Assembly: GCF_051954575.1 (NCBI RefSeq)
Contig: NZ_JBQCHP010000080.1
Span: forward strand, 1-64,000
Reading direction: 5' to 3'
Source: Dyella_B sp035690825
Lineage (GTDB): Bacteria > Pseudomonadota > Gammaproteobacteria > Xanthomonadales > Rhodanobacteraceae
Length of the DNA stretch: 64,000 nucleotides
Shown: positions 35,146 to 41,794 of the stretch, piece by piece
Numbering within the stretch: the first letter of the stretch is position 1
Layout: the number at the start of each line of letters is the position of its first letter
Position numbers and translations under genes: made by a program
The notes under the pieces: model-generated
Databases searched by the model: none
The model's input: the letters and a program-made list of their open reading frames with translations, nothing else
Told to the model about the DNA's origin: nothing

Positions 35146-35622
35146 TTACACGGTTTCGATGACAATGCGTGGTTCGCAACGCACGGGAAAATTGACGGAA
35201 TTGGCGATGAAGCAGGCGTGGTGGGCGTCCTCGTGCACGCGCTTGGCCACTTCCGGATCGCTGTCGGCGGTGATGGTCACGCGCGGGCGCAACACCGCCT
35301 CGGTGAAGCGGCCATCGTTGCCGCGTTCCTGCAAGGTGCCCACGGCATCGTCGACGTATTGGGTAACCACCACGCCCGCCACGGCGGCCAGATGCAGGTA
35401 CCACAGCATGTGGCAACCCGACAGCGCAGCTACCAGCAGGTCCTCGGGATTGTGCTTGCTGCCATCACCGCGAAAAGCGGCGTCGGACGAGCCGGCGATC
35501 ACGGGTTTGCCGGCCACGTGCACTTCATGCTCGCGGCCATAACCTTGATAGGTTCTGGTGCCGCTGCCATGGTTGCCGGTCCACACCACTTGCACGGGAT
35601 ACTGGTGTTGCCTATCGGTCAT
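35146..35622 (-). CDS. OsmC/Ohr-family thiol peroxidase-like protein
   Basis: 158 residues. The two-Cys OsmC pattern is visible: GCHMLWYLHLAA (Cys about residue 70) and HHACFIANSV (Cys about 137), with NPEDLLVAALSGCH as the family block. Such proteins reduce organic hydroperoxides with dihydrolipoyl-type thiols. It overlaps paiB by 11 nt inside the arg operon. A direct arginine role is not known. Confidence 0.88.
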   Translation of the reverse strand: MTDRQHQYPVQVVWTGNHGSGTRTYQGYGREHEVHVAGKPVIAGSSDAAFRGDGSKHNPEDLLVAALSGCHMLWYLHLAAVAGVVVTQYVDDAVGTLQERGNDGRFTEAVLRPRVTITADSDPEVAKRVHEDAHHACFIANSVNFPVRCEPRIVIETV

Positions 35623-36244
35623 GTCGACGTTCCTCGGCTTGTTGCATCAGTGTGGCCAGCTCGCCATCGCGCCGGCCGGCGCGTTCGGCCAGGCCGTGAA
35701 GTACGCCGGCGCGGTTGGCATCGGGGTGGTTCTGGCTCAGTTTGAATTTGCCTTCGATGCGCTCAACAGCGATGTCGATGCCGACGATCATGCCGAGCAT
35801 CTTTTCGATGTGATCCTCCGGCGCGTCATCGACATGCCAGGGCTTTGATTGGGTGGCTTCGTGGCGATTGGTCAACCGTTCCAGCAGCTCGCGCAACCAG
35901 GCCTTGTCTTCCACCACGCGCAGACGTCCATGCACGTGCACTACGGCATAGTTCCAGGTGGGCACTTCGCGTCCGGTGACGTGCTTGCTCGGATACCAGT
36001 TGGGGCTGATGTAACCGTCGGCCCCGTGGAAGATCACCAGCACCTGCGCGCCGTCCGCCTTCGCCAGCTCGTTGCCGCGCGCCACGTGGCCGTGCAGCGC
36101 GGTGTCGCCGACCAGTTCCAGCGGCACGTGATTCGCCGCCAGACCATCGGCGCCGTGCATGATCACGGTGGCGAACGGGTAGTCGCCAATCAGCGCGTGC
36201 AGTACGTCGCTGCGCGTTTCGTGGAAGGACTTGGGCAGGTACAT
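35612..36244 (-). CDS. PaiB-like FMN-binding protein
   Basis: 210 residues starting MYLPKSFHETR, with HGHVARGNEL, YISPNWYPSK and VPTWNYAVVHVHG, the hallmark blocks of the PaiB/FMN_bind_2 family (split-barrel flavin-binding). Members are annotated as negative regulators (B. subtilis PaiB) or small oxidoreductases. No HTH is seen, so DNA binding is doubtful. It follows argF' by 7 nt. Confidence 0.87.
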   Translation of the reverse strand: MYLPKSFHETRSDVLHALIGDYPFATVIMHGADGLAANHVPLELVGDTALHGHVARGNELAKADGAQVLVIFHGADGYISPNWYPSKHVTGREVPTWNYAVVHVHGRLRVVEDKAWLRELLERLTNRHEATQSKPWHVDDAPEDHIEKMLGMIVGIDIAVERIEGKFKLSQNHPDANRAGVLHGLAERAGRRDGELATLMQQAEERRHDR

Positions 36245-36251
36245 GGATCGC

Positions 36252-37259
36252 TCAGCGCTGTGCGATCAGCGAGGCCATTACCGCTTTCTGTACGTGCAGG
36301 CGGTTCTCGGCTTCGTCGATGGCGATGCAGGCGGGCGAATCCATCACCGCATCGGTGGCCTTGATGTTCCGGCGCAGCGGCAGGCAGTGGCTGAACACGC
36401 CGTTGTTGGTCAGCGCCATCTTCGCCTCGTCGACGATGAAGTGCTTGTGCGCATCGCGAATCGGCTTTTCGTTTTCCCAGCGGCCGAAGAACGGCAGCGC
36501 ACCCCAGCTCTTGGCGTAGACCACGTCGGCGCCGCGATAGGCTTCTTCGATGTTGTGGCTGACGGTGAGCGAACCGCCGTTTTCCTTCGCGTTCTGCGCG
36601 CCGAACGCCATGTAGCGCTCATCCAGCACGTAGTCGGGGTTGGGACACAGCAGCGTGACGTCCATGCCCATCTTGGTGGCGATCAACAAGGCGGAATTGG
36701 CCACCGCGGTGTTCAAGGGCTTGGGATGATAGGTCCAGGTCAGCACGTACTTGCGGCCGGTGAGATCACCGTAGCGCTCCTTCAACGCCAGCGCGTGCGC
36801 CAGCTCCTGGCACGGATGCGTGATGGTTTCCATGTTGATCACCGGCACGCTGGCGTACTGGGCGAACGCCTTGATCACCGCGTCCTCGCGATCCACCGAC
36901 CAGTCCTGGAATTTCGGGAACGCGCGCACGGCGATCAAATCCACATAACGGCTCAGCACACGCGCCACTTCGGCGATGTGCTCTTCGGCTTCGCCACCCA
37001 TCACCACGCCGGGACGGAATTCGATCGGCCACGCATCCTTGCCGGGCGACAGCACGATGGCGTGGCCACCCAGATGGAACGCACCCAGTTCGAAGCTCGT
37101 GCGGGTGCGCATCGAAGGATTGAAGAACAGCAATGCCACCGATTTGCCGGCCAGTTGCTGGCCGCGCGGCGAGCGTTTGAACGCGGCAGCCTGTTCAAGC
37201 AGTGCGTCGACCTCGGCGCGGCTGTAATCCTGAGTGGTGAGGAAATGACGAAGTGACAT
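36252..37259 (-). CDS. argF': N-acetylornithine carbamoyltransferase (AOTCase)
   Basis: 335 residues. The carbamoyl-phosphate loop reads SMRTRTSFELG rather than the OTCase STRTR. It is followed by DAWPIEF (the Trp that contacts the acetyl group), ETITHPCQELAHAL and HCLPLRRNIKATDAVMDSP, which holds the Lys that is carboxylated in the Xanthomonas enzyme. These are AOTCase features, so the product is N-acetylcitrulline. First gene of the arg/pro operon. The ATG at 37259 lies 22 nt after a terminator-like hairpin that I interpret as an attenuator. Confidence 0.95.
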   Translation of the reverse strand: MSLRHFLTTQDYSRAEVDALLEQAAAFKRSPRGQQLAGKSVALLFFNPSMRTRTSFELGAFHLGGHAIVLSPGKDAWPIEFRPGVVMGGEAEEHIAEVARVLSRYVDLIAVRAFPKFQDWSVDREDAVIKAFAQYASVPVINMETITHPCQELAHALALKERYGDLTGRKYVLTWTYHPKPLNTAVANSALLIATKMGMDVTLLCPNPDYVLDERYMAFGAQNAKENGGSLTVSHNIEEAYRGADVVYAKSWGALPFFGRWENEKPIRDAHKHFIVDEAKMALTNNGVFSHCLPLRRNIKATDAVMDSPACIAIDEAENRLHVQKAVMASLIAQR

Positions 37260-37281
37260 CGTTGACTCCAGTCCGAAAAGC

Positions 37282-37308
37282 AAAAAACCCGGCGCGAGGG
37301 CCGGGTTT
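37282..37308 (-). terminator. Candidate attenuator terminator upstream of argF'
   Basis: Minus strand: AAACCCGGC-CCTCGC-GCCGGGTTT, a perfect 9-bp stem, then T's to 37282 (six in the uninterrupted run including the stem end). It lies between a short ORF (37343-37447) and argF', both on the minus strand, so readthrough of it would be needed to express the operon. Its 5' arm (ACCCGGCC, 37306-37299) is exactly complementary to GGCCGGGT at the end of the short ORF (37352-37345). Confidence 0.85.
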
Positions 37309-37342
37309 CGTCGTCGTATTACACATGCAACGTGGCGACAGC

Positions 37343-37447
37343 CTACCCGGCCGAATGTCGGTTCAGCGGTCGGCGCGCACGCGAGGTCATGCCAGCGGCC
37401 ATGCGGGCGCTGGTAAGCACGGTAGCGGTATAGACGGCTGAAGACAT
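37343..37447 (-). CDS. Putative arginine leader peptide
   Basis: 34 codons from the ATG at 37447: MSSAVYTATVLTSARMAAGM then TSRARRPLNRHSAG. Five Arg codons occur, four in the last 13 residues, including adjacent CGC-CGA and a second CGA, a codon expected to be rare in a GC-rich genome. The last codons and stop (GCC GGG TAG) contain the antiterminator strand. A ribosome at the stop would mask GGCCGGGT and let the terminator form. A ribosome stalled at the Arg codons would leave it free to pair with the terminator's 5' arm. No good Shine-Dalgarno sequence is seen, and the exact start is uncertain. Confidence 0.5.
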   Translation of the reverse strand: MSSAVYTATVLTSARMAAGMTSRARRPLNRHSAG

Positions 37448-37472
37448 GAGGTGTCCGGGCGGTTGAAAGGCA

Positions 37473-37501
37473 ATCATGACGGGAATCCCGCTGCTATGCA
37501 A
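37473..37501 (-). promoter_or_regulatory. Possible promoter of the arg/pro operon
   Basis: TTGCAT (37501-37496), a 17-nt spacer, and CATGAT (37478-37473). The spacer contains an 11-bp palindrome CGGGATTCCCG that could be an operator. It lies between the terminator of the preceding gene and the putative leader ORF. The match is moderate. Confidence 0.4.
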
Positions 37502-37527
37502 CAGGGATGAATAGGGCGATAGGGAAT

Positions 37528-37552
37528 AAAAAAAGCCCGCCACGAGGCGGGC
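37528..37552 (-). terminator. Rho-independent terminator of the glycine-zipper gene
   Basis: Minus strand GCCCGCC-TCGT-GGCGGGC followed by seven T, 28 nt after the stop of the gene at 37581. It insulates the arg operon from upstream transcription. Confidence 0.93.
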
Positions 37553-37580
37553 CTTTCCGCTCCTGTTCGCGCTTGCCGGC

Positions 37581-38129
37581 TCAATCCGCCGGCGAGACGC
37601 TTACGCGCACCCGCAGGCGTTCACCCGGGTCGTAGCCAAGGCGCGACATGTAGACGTCGCCGTGATAGCGGTATTCCACGTCGTAGCCGATGATCTGGCG
37701 TTGCTCGCTGACCTGGGTGACTGGCTGGCAGACGGTCTGGGTGGAGCTGTAGGTCTGCCCGCCGCTGGCCACCGAGTTGCCGACCGCGCCACCGGCCACG
37801 GCGCCGCCCACGATGGCGGCGGTGTTGCCGCGGCCATGGCCGATGGTGCTGCCAAGCACGCCGCCGACAACCGCGCCCAGCACGGTGCCGACGCCCTTGT
37901 TGCCCGGGGTCTGCTGAACCACCTGCTGGTCGTAGCACTGGGTGGTGGGGGCGGAGGTTCGCGCGATGCCATAGACCGGATCAACACGGAGCACATCGGC
38001 CCAGGCGAAGTGGGCATTGTCCGGACCGGGCGCACCTGGCGGCGGCGGATACCCTCCCTGCTGCGCCATCGCCCCAGCGGAAACCACGGCGAGCGTCAAC
38101 ACGGAGATCAACAGCGTTTTCTTGTTCAT
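37581..38129 (-). CDS. Glycine-zipper 2TM-type envelope protein
   Basis: 182 residues. A signal peptide ends at AMA-QQ (about residue 22). A Pro/Gly-rich stretch follows. The centre has glycine-zipper repeats (GTVLGAVVGGVLGSTIG and AAIVGGAVAGGAVGNSV, about 85-125), which pack two membrane-inserting helices. The C-terminus is a small beta domain (VEYRYHGDVYMSRLGYDPG). The family includes outer-membrane or periplasmic Rick_17kDa/SlyB-like proteins. Its role is likely envelope integrity. It has its own terminator and is divergent from cysS. Confidence 0.85.
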   Translation of the reverse strand: MNKKTLLISVLTLAVVSAGAMAQQGGYPPPPGAPGPDNAHFAWADVLRVDPVYGIARTSAPTTQCYDQQVVQQTPGNKGVGTVLGAVVGGVLGSTIGHGRGNTAAIVGGAVAGGAVGNSVASGGQTYSSTQTVCQPVTQVSEQRQIIGYDVEYRYHGDVYMSRLGYDPGERLRVRVSVSPAD

Positions 38130-38333
38130 GGACAGCCTCCGGCAGAGGGTTTCGGGCACTAGAGCCACATAGCGCCATTGCAGCAAATTCACACTGAATC
38201 CACGCTTAGAACGGACGTAACTTAATGCCCTGTTTTTAGGTCGTTTTTCGAAACTTTTAAAGTGATTTCCAGCGGCAACCGTGCAAGAGCTTGATAAGAT
38301 GGCGGGCTCATTGACCCGACCGCGCCCTCCGCC

Positions 38334-39710
38334 ATGCCGATCTCGCTCTATAACAGCCTCAGCCGCCGCATCGAGCCCTTCTCGCCGCTCGATCCGAACC
38401 GGGTGACGGTGTACCTGTGCGGGCCCACGGTCTACAACTATGTGCATATCGGCAATGCGCGCGGGCCGGTGGTATTCGATGTGTTGGTCAAGCTGCTGCG
38501 CCGGCATTACCCGCAAGTGGTGTACGCCCGTAACATCACCGACGTGGACGACAAAATCAACGCCGCCGCGATCGAACAGGGCGTACCGATCGGCAACATC
38601 ACCACTCGCTTCGCCCAGGCCTATCGCGAGGACATGGCCGAACTGGGCATTGCCCCGCCGGACGTGGAGCCGCTCGCCACTGCGCATATCGGCCAGATCA
38701 TCGCCATGATCCAGACCCTGATCGAGGGCGGCCATGCCTATGCGGCCCAAGGCCACGTGTTGTTCGACGTGGCCTCCTATCCCGCGTATGGCGAGCTGTC
38801 CGGCCGCGATACCGACGAGCTGATCGCCGGCGCCCGGGTGGAAGTGGCCCCCTACAAGAAAAACCCGACCGACTTCGTGCTGTGGAAACCCTCCACGCCG
38901 GAACTGCCCGGCTGGGACAGCCCGTGGGGACGTGGCCGTCCCGGCTGGCATATCGAATGCTCGGCGATGAGCGCGGCGCACCTGGGCGAAACCATCGACA
39001 TCCACGCCGGCGGCGTGGACCTGCAGTTTCCGCATCACGAAAACGAGATCGCGCAATCCACCTGCGCACATGGCGGCAAGGTGTTCGCGCGCTGGTGGCT
39101 GCACAACGGCATGCTCACCTTCGACGGGCGCAAGATGTCCAAGTCGCTGGGCAACGTGCTGCACGTGCATGAACTGCTCAAGCACCATCCGCACGAAGCG
39201 CTGCGCCTGCTGCTGTTGCGCGGCCACTACCGCCAGCCGCTGGACTGGTCGGACGCGGCGGTGGCGCAGGCCATCAGCACGCTGGACGGCTGGTATCGCG
39301 TGCTGCGCGAACTGGGCGACGTCACGGTCGACACCACCCAGCCGCTGTCGGTGCCGGAACGCCTGGAAGCGGCGCTTTGCGATGACGTGAATACGCCGCA
39401 AGCCCTGGCCGAACTGTCCCTGCTCGCCGATGCCGCACGCCAGGCGCCCAGCCCCATCAGCAAGGCCGCCCTGCTCGGCGGTGGCGCGGCGCTCGGCCTG
39501 TTGCAGCAGGATCCGGAAACCTGGTTCAAGCAGGCAGGCGGCCACGCGGTGGATGCCGGGCACGTGGAAGCGCTGCTGGAAGAACGCCGCAGCGCACGCG
39601 CCGCTCGCGATTTCGCCCGGGCGGACGCAATTCGCGCGGAATTGGCCGCCATCGGCGTGGTGATCGAGGACGGCGCCCAGGGTACGCGCTGGAGCGTGGT
39701 CAAGCATTGA
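38334..39710 (+). CDS. cysS: Cysteinyl-tRNA synthetase
   Basis: 458 residues. Class I signatures are VHIGNARGP (HIGH-type) and RKMSKSLGN (KMSKS). Zn/cysteine-binding residues are in YLCGPTVYN, GWHIECSAM and QFPHHENE. The C-terminal anticodon-binding part is present, with DFARADAIRAELAAIGV. It charges tRNA-Cys. sufE follows 47 nt downstream, grouping cysteine use with sulfur transfer. Confidence 0.97.
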   Translation: MPISLYNSLSRRIEPFSPLDPNRVTVYLCGPTVYNYVHIGNARGPVVFDVLVKLLRRHYPQVVYARNITDVDDKINAAAIEQGVPIGNITTRFAQAYREDMAELGIAPPDVEPLATAHIGQIIAMIQTLIEGGHAYAAQGHVLFDVASYPAYGELSGRDTDELIAGARVEVAPYKKNPTDFVLWKPSTPELPGWDSPWGRGRPGWHIECSAMSAAHLGETIDIHAGGVDLQFPHHENEIAQSTCAHGGKVFARWWLHNGMLTFDGRKMSKSLGNVLHVHELLKHHPHEALRLLLLRGHYRQPLDWSDAAVAQAISTLDGWYRVLRELGDVTVDTTQPLSVPERLEAALCDDVNTPQALAELSLLADAARQAPSPISKAALLGGGAALGLLQQDPETWFKQAGGHAVDAGHVEALLEERRSARAARDFARADAIRAELAAIGVVIEDGAQGTRWSVVKH

Positions 39711-39757
39711 TGGCCGCGGTTAGGCCTGATGAACCTCCATCGCGCGATAATGGCCGC

Positions 39758-40186
39758 ATGAACACGATTGCCAACACCACCGCCGTCCAGGCCCAGCAAG
39801 AGATCGCCGACGAGTTTGCCTTCTTCGGCGACTGGACCGAGCGCTACCAATACCTGATCGACCTCGGCAAGCAGCTGCCGCCCTTCCCCGAGGAGTGGAA
39901 GAACGAGGACTACCGCGTGCACGGCTGCCAGTCGATGGTGTGGCTGGTGCCCAGCGGCGATGCCTCGAACATGCACTTTGACGCCGCCAGCGATTCGGCC
40001 ATCGTGTCAGGCCTGATCGCGCTGGTGCTGCGGGTGTATTCGGATCGCCCGGCCGCGGAGATCGCGGCCACCGAACCGGCCTTCATCCAGGAGATCGGAC
40101 TGGCCAAGCATCTGTCGCCAACGCGTTCGAACGGCCTGTTGGCGATGTTGGCGAAGTTGAAGGCGTACGCGGCGGCAGCGCTGTAG
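39758..40186 (+). CDS. sufE: SufE cysteine-desulfurase activator
   Basis: 142 residues from the ATG at 39758. The sulfur-accepting Cys lies in RVHGCQSMVWL (about residue 51), with the WTERYQYLIDLG N-terminal and AEIAAT/IGLAKHLSPTRSNG C-terminal family blocks. It takes persulfide sulfur from SufS for Fe-S assembly. The other suf genes are not in the window. Its stop TAG is formed by the GTAG of a REP pair. Confidence 0.93.
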   Translation: MNTIANTTAVQAQQEIADEFAFFGDWTERYQYLIDLGKQLPPFPEEWKNEDYRVHGCQSMVWLVPSGDASNMHFDAASDSAIVSGLIALVLRVYSDRPAAEIAATEPAFIQEIGLAKHLSPTRSNGLLAMLAKLKAYAAAAL

Positions 40187-40252
40187 GTCGGGGTGCAGAC
40201 CCCAACGGCGATGCACCAACATAACGACGTTGGGGTTTGCACCCCAACCGAC
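40183..40252. repeat. GTAG-type REP pair (REPIN), copy 4, forming the sufE stop codon
   Basis: GTAGGTCGGGGT... variant with C for T in the stem's outer pair, matched on the right (ACCCCAACCGAC). The hairpins are GGGGT-GCAG-ACCCC and GTTGGGGT-TTGC-ACCCCAAC. TAG at 40184-40186 is the sufE stop. Confidence 0.9.
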
Positions 40253-40253
40253 G

Positions 40254-40280
40254 AAAAGCCCCGCACCAGGCGGGGCTTTG
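40254..40280. terminator. Bidirectional terminator between sufE and dksA
   Basis: AAAAGCCCCGC-ACCAG-GCGGGGCTTT: a 7-bp GC stem flanked by A-run and T-run. It serves convergent sufE (+) and dksA (-). Confidence 0.85.
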
Positions 40281-40303
40281 TCGTTGCGGCGAACGCCTGA
40301 AAA

Positions 40304-41347
40304 TCAGTCGCCCATCTGCTTTTGCAGATGCTCGCGACGCTCCTGCGCATCCAGCGACAGCGTGGCGATCGGGCGGGCGTCTAGGCGCTCGAGTCCGATT
40401 TCCTCGTCGGTTTCTTCGCAGTAGCCGTAACGTCCTTCTTCGATGCGGCGCAGGGCTTTGTCGATCTTGGAGATCAGCTTGCGATAGCGATCGCGGGTGC
40501 GTAGCTCCAGCGAGTTTTCGGTTTCGCGGGTGGCACGTTCGGCTTCGTCGCCGACGTCGCGCACTTCGTCGCGCAGGTTCTCCATGGTCTGGCGCGATTC
40601 TTCCACCAGCTGTTCGCGCCAGACGCGAAGCTTATTGCGGAAGTAGGCGAGATGACGAGGGTTCATGTACTCCTCGTCGGGCGAAGGACGATAGCCCGGG
40701 GGCAGATCGATGTTCGTCGTGAGAGGCAGGGCGTAACGGCCGTCTTCGCGGGTTACACCATTGTCGAGCGTTGTAGCGGAGCTATTCATTGAGGACTGCG
40801 TGGTCTTCTGCTTTTTGCTGGTGGAGTTATGCGCAGTGGCATTCGCTACGCGCGGCGCCGTGGGGCCCACGGCACTTGCTACCTTACCCGCAATGGGCCG
40901 GGCAGCGAGTGATGATACGGGTTGTGGTGTTGCAGTTTGTGTAACCTGCGTTGGCCGTTTGCCTGCGGCGGGCGGAGCGGGTGCCGGCGCTGGCTTGGCA
41001 GCCGGCTTTTCCGCCGCCTGCTTGGCGGGCGCGGGCTTGGCGGCCGGCGCGGCAGGTTTCGGCGCCGGCGGCTTGACCGCCTGCTTCACGGCCTTGACCG
41101 GTTCGGCCTTCTTCGGCTGCGGCTTGGGAGCGGGCTTGGCCACGGCTTGCTTGGCCGGCGGCGCCTTCTTGGCGGCTGCCTTGGCCGGCGCTTTCTTCAC
41201 CGCAGCCTTCTTGGCAGGCTCGGCCTTTTTCACGGGTTTGGCGGCAGCGACCTTGACCTTGCTGGTCTTGGCTTCGTTGCTCTTCCCCGCAGCCTTTCCC
41301 TTTGCAGCTTTCTTGACGGCGGTGGTACTACGCGTGGTTTTCGCCAT
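40304..41347 (-). CDS. dksA: DksA RNA polymerase-binding regulator with long Lys/Ala/Pro N-terminus
   Basis: 347 residues, against about 150 in E. coli. Residues 1-185 are a Lys/Ala/Pro low-complexity, histone H1/AlgP-like tail. The DksA core starts near Met187 and carries the coiled coil with the tip-like DEAERATRETE segment. The zinc finger is degenerate: the usual C-x2-C-x17-C-x2-C reads C-x2-T-x17-S-x2-A (CEET ... SLDA), leaving one Cys. It is probably a ppGpp co-regulator of stable RNA and amino acid promoters. The tail could bind nucleic acid. An internal ATG (40789) could yield a tail-less form. Confidence 0.9.
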   Translation of the reverse strand: MAKTTRSTTAVKKAAKGKAAGKSNEAKTSKVKVAAAKPVKKAEPAKKAAVKKAPAKAAAKKAPPAKQAVAKPAPKPQPKKAEPVKAVKQAVKPPAPKPAAPAAKPAPAKQAAEKPAAKPAPAPAPPAAGKRPTQVTQTATPQPVSSLAARPIAGKVASAVGPTAPRVANATAHNSTSKKQKTTQSSMNSSATTLDNGVTREDGRYALPLTTNIDLPPGYRPSPDEEYMNPRHLAYFRNKLRVWREQLVEESRQTMENLRDEVRDVGDEAERATRETENSLELRTRDRYRKLISKIDKALRRIEEGRYGYCEETDEEIGLERLDARPIATLSLDAQERREHLQKQMGD

Positions 41348-41462
41348 TTACCTTCACCATTTTGGCCTTGGCGGCCGGCTGTTATAGCCCAATACCCTTC
41401 ACACCGGCAACCATCCTTCTGGAATACTTGCACCATCGGGCGCCACAGGCGGTTTCGGCGAC

Positions 41463-41741
41463 GTGAATGCCGTGAGTCGATTGATCCTCTTCCTGCTCAA
41501 CTTTTACAAGCGCTACGTGAGCCCGCTGTTGGGACAGCGTTGCCGCTTTTACCCCAGTTGCTCCGATTATGCACGTGTCGCGGTGGCCCGCTTCGGTCCG
41601 TGGCGGGGTGGCCTGCTGGCCGGATGGCGGATCGTACGCTGCCAACCGCTGTGCTCGGGCGGCAACGACCCGGTGCCCGACCATTTCCACTTTGCGGGCT
41701 GCCGCGGCTTGAACCGGCAGGCAGGGGACGCAGAACACTGA
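41463..41741 (+). CDS. yidD: Membrane protein insertion efficiency factor YidD
   Basis: 92 residues. An N-terminal amphipathic/hydrophobic stretch LILFLLNFYKRYVSPLLG is followed by the family signature CRFYPSCSDYA, the RGGLLAGWRI helix, and a Cys/His-rich end (RCQPLCSGG, DPVP). It assists YidC-dependent insertion. It is located away from the rpmH-rnpA-yidC locus where it normally sits, upstream of pyrC. Confidence 0.93.
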   Translation: MNAVSRLILFLLNFYKRYVSPLLGQRCRFYPSCSDYARVAVARFGPWRGGLLAGWRIVRCQPLCSGGNDPVPDHFHFAGCRGLNRQAGDAEH

Positions 41742-41794
41742 GTGCGTCGTACACTGCATGGCCCTGCCCCATCCGCGCTGCTCAAGGAATGCTC

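Noticed and set aside
37282..37447. Arginine or other metabolite riboswitch upstream of argF'
   Set aside because: No known aptamer core was recognised. The short ORF with Arg codons and the stop-linked antiterminator explain the terminator better.
37581..39707. 708-codon minus-strand frame reaching across cysS into the glycine-zipper gene
   Set aside because: Only the last 182 codons make sense (signal peptide at 38129). The upstream part is antisense to intact cysS.
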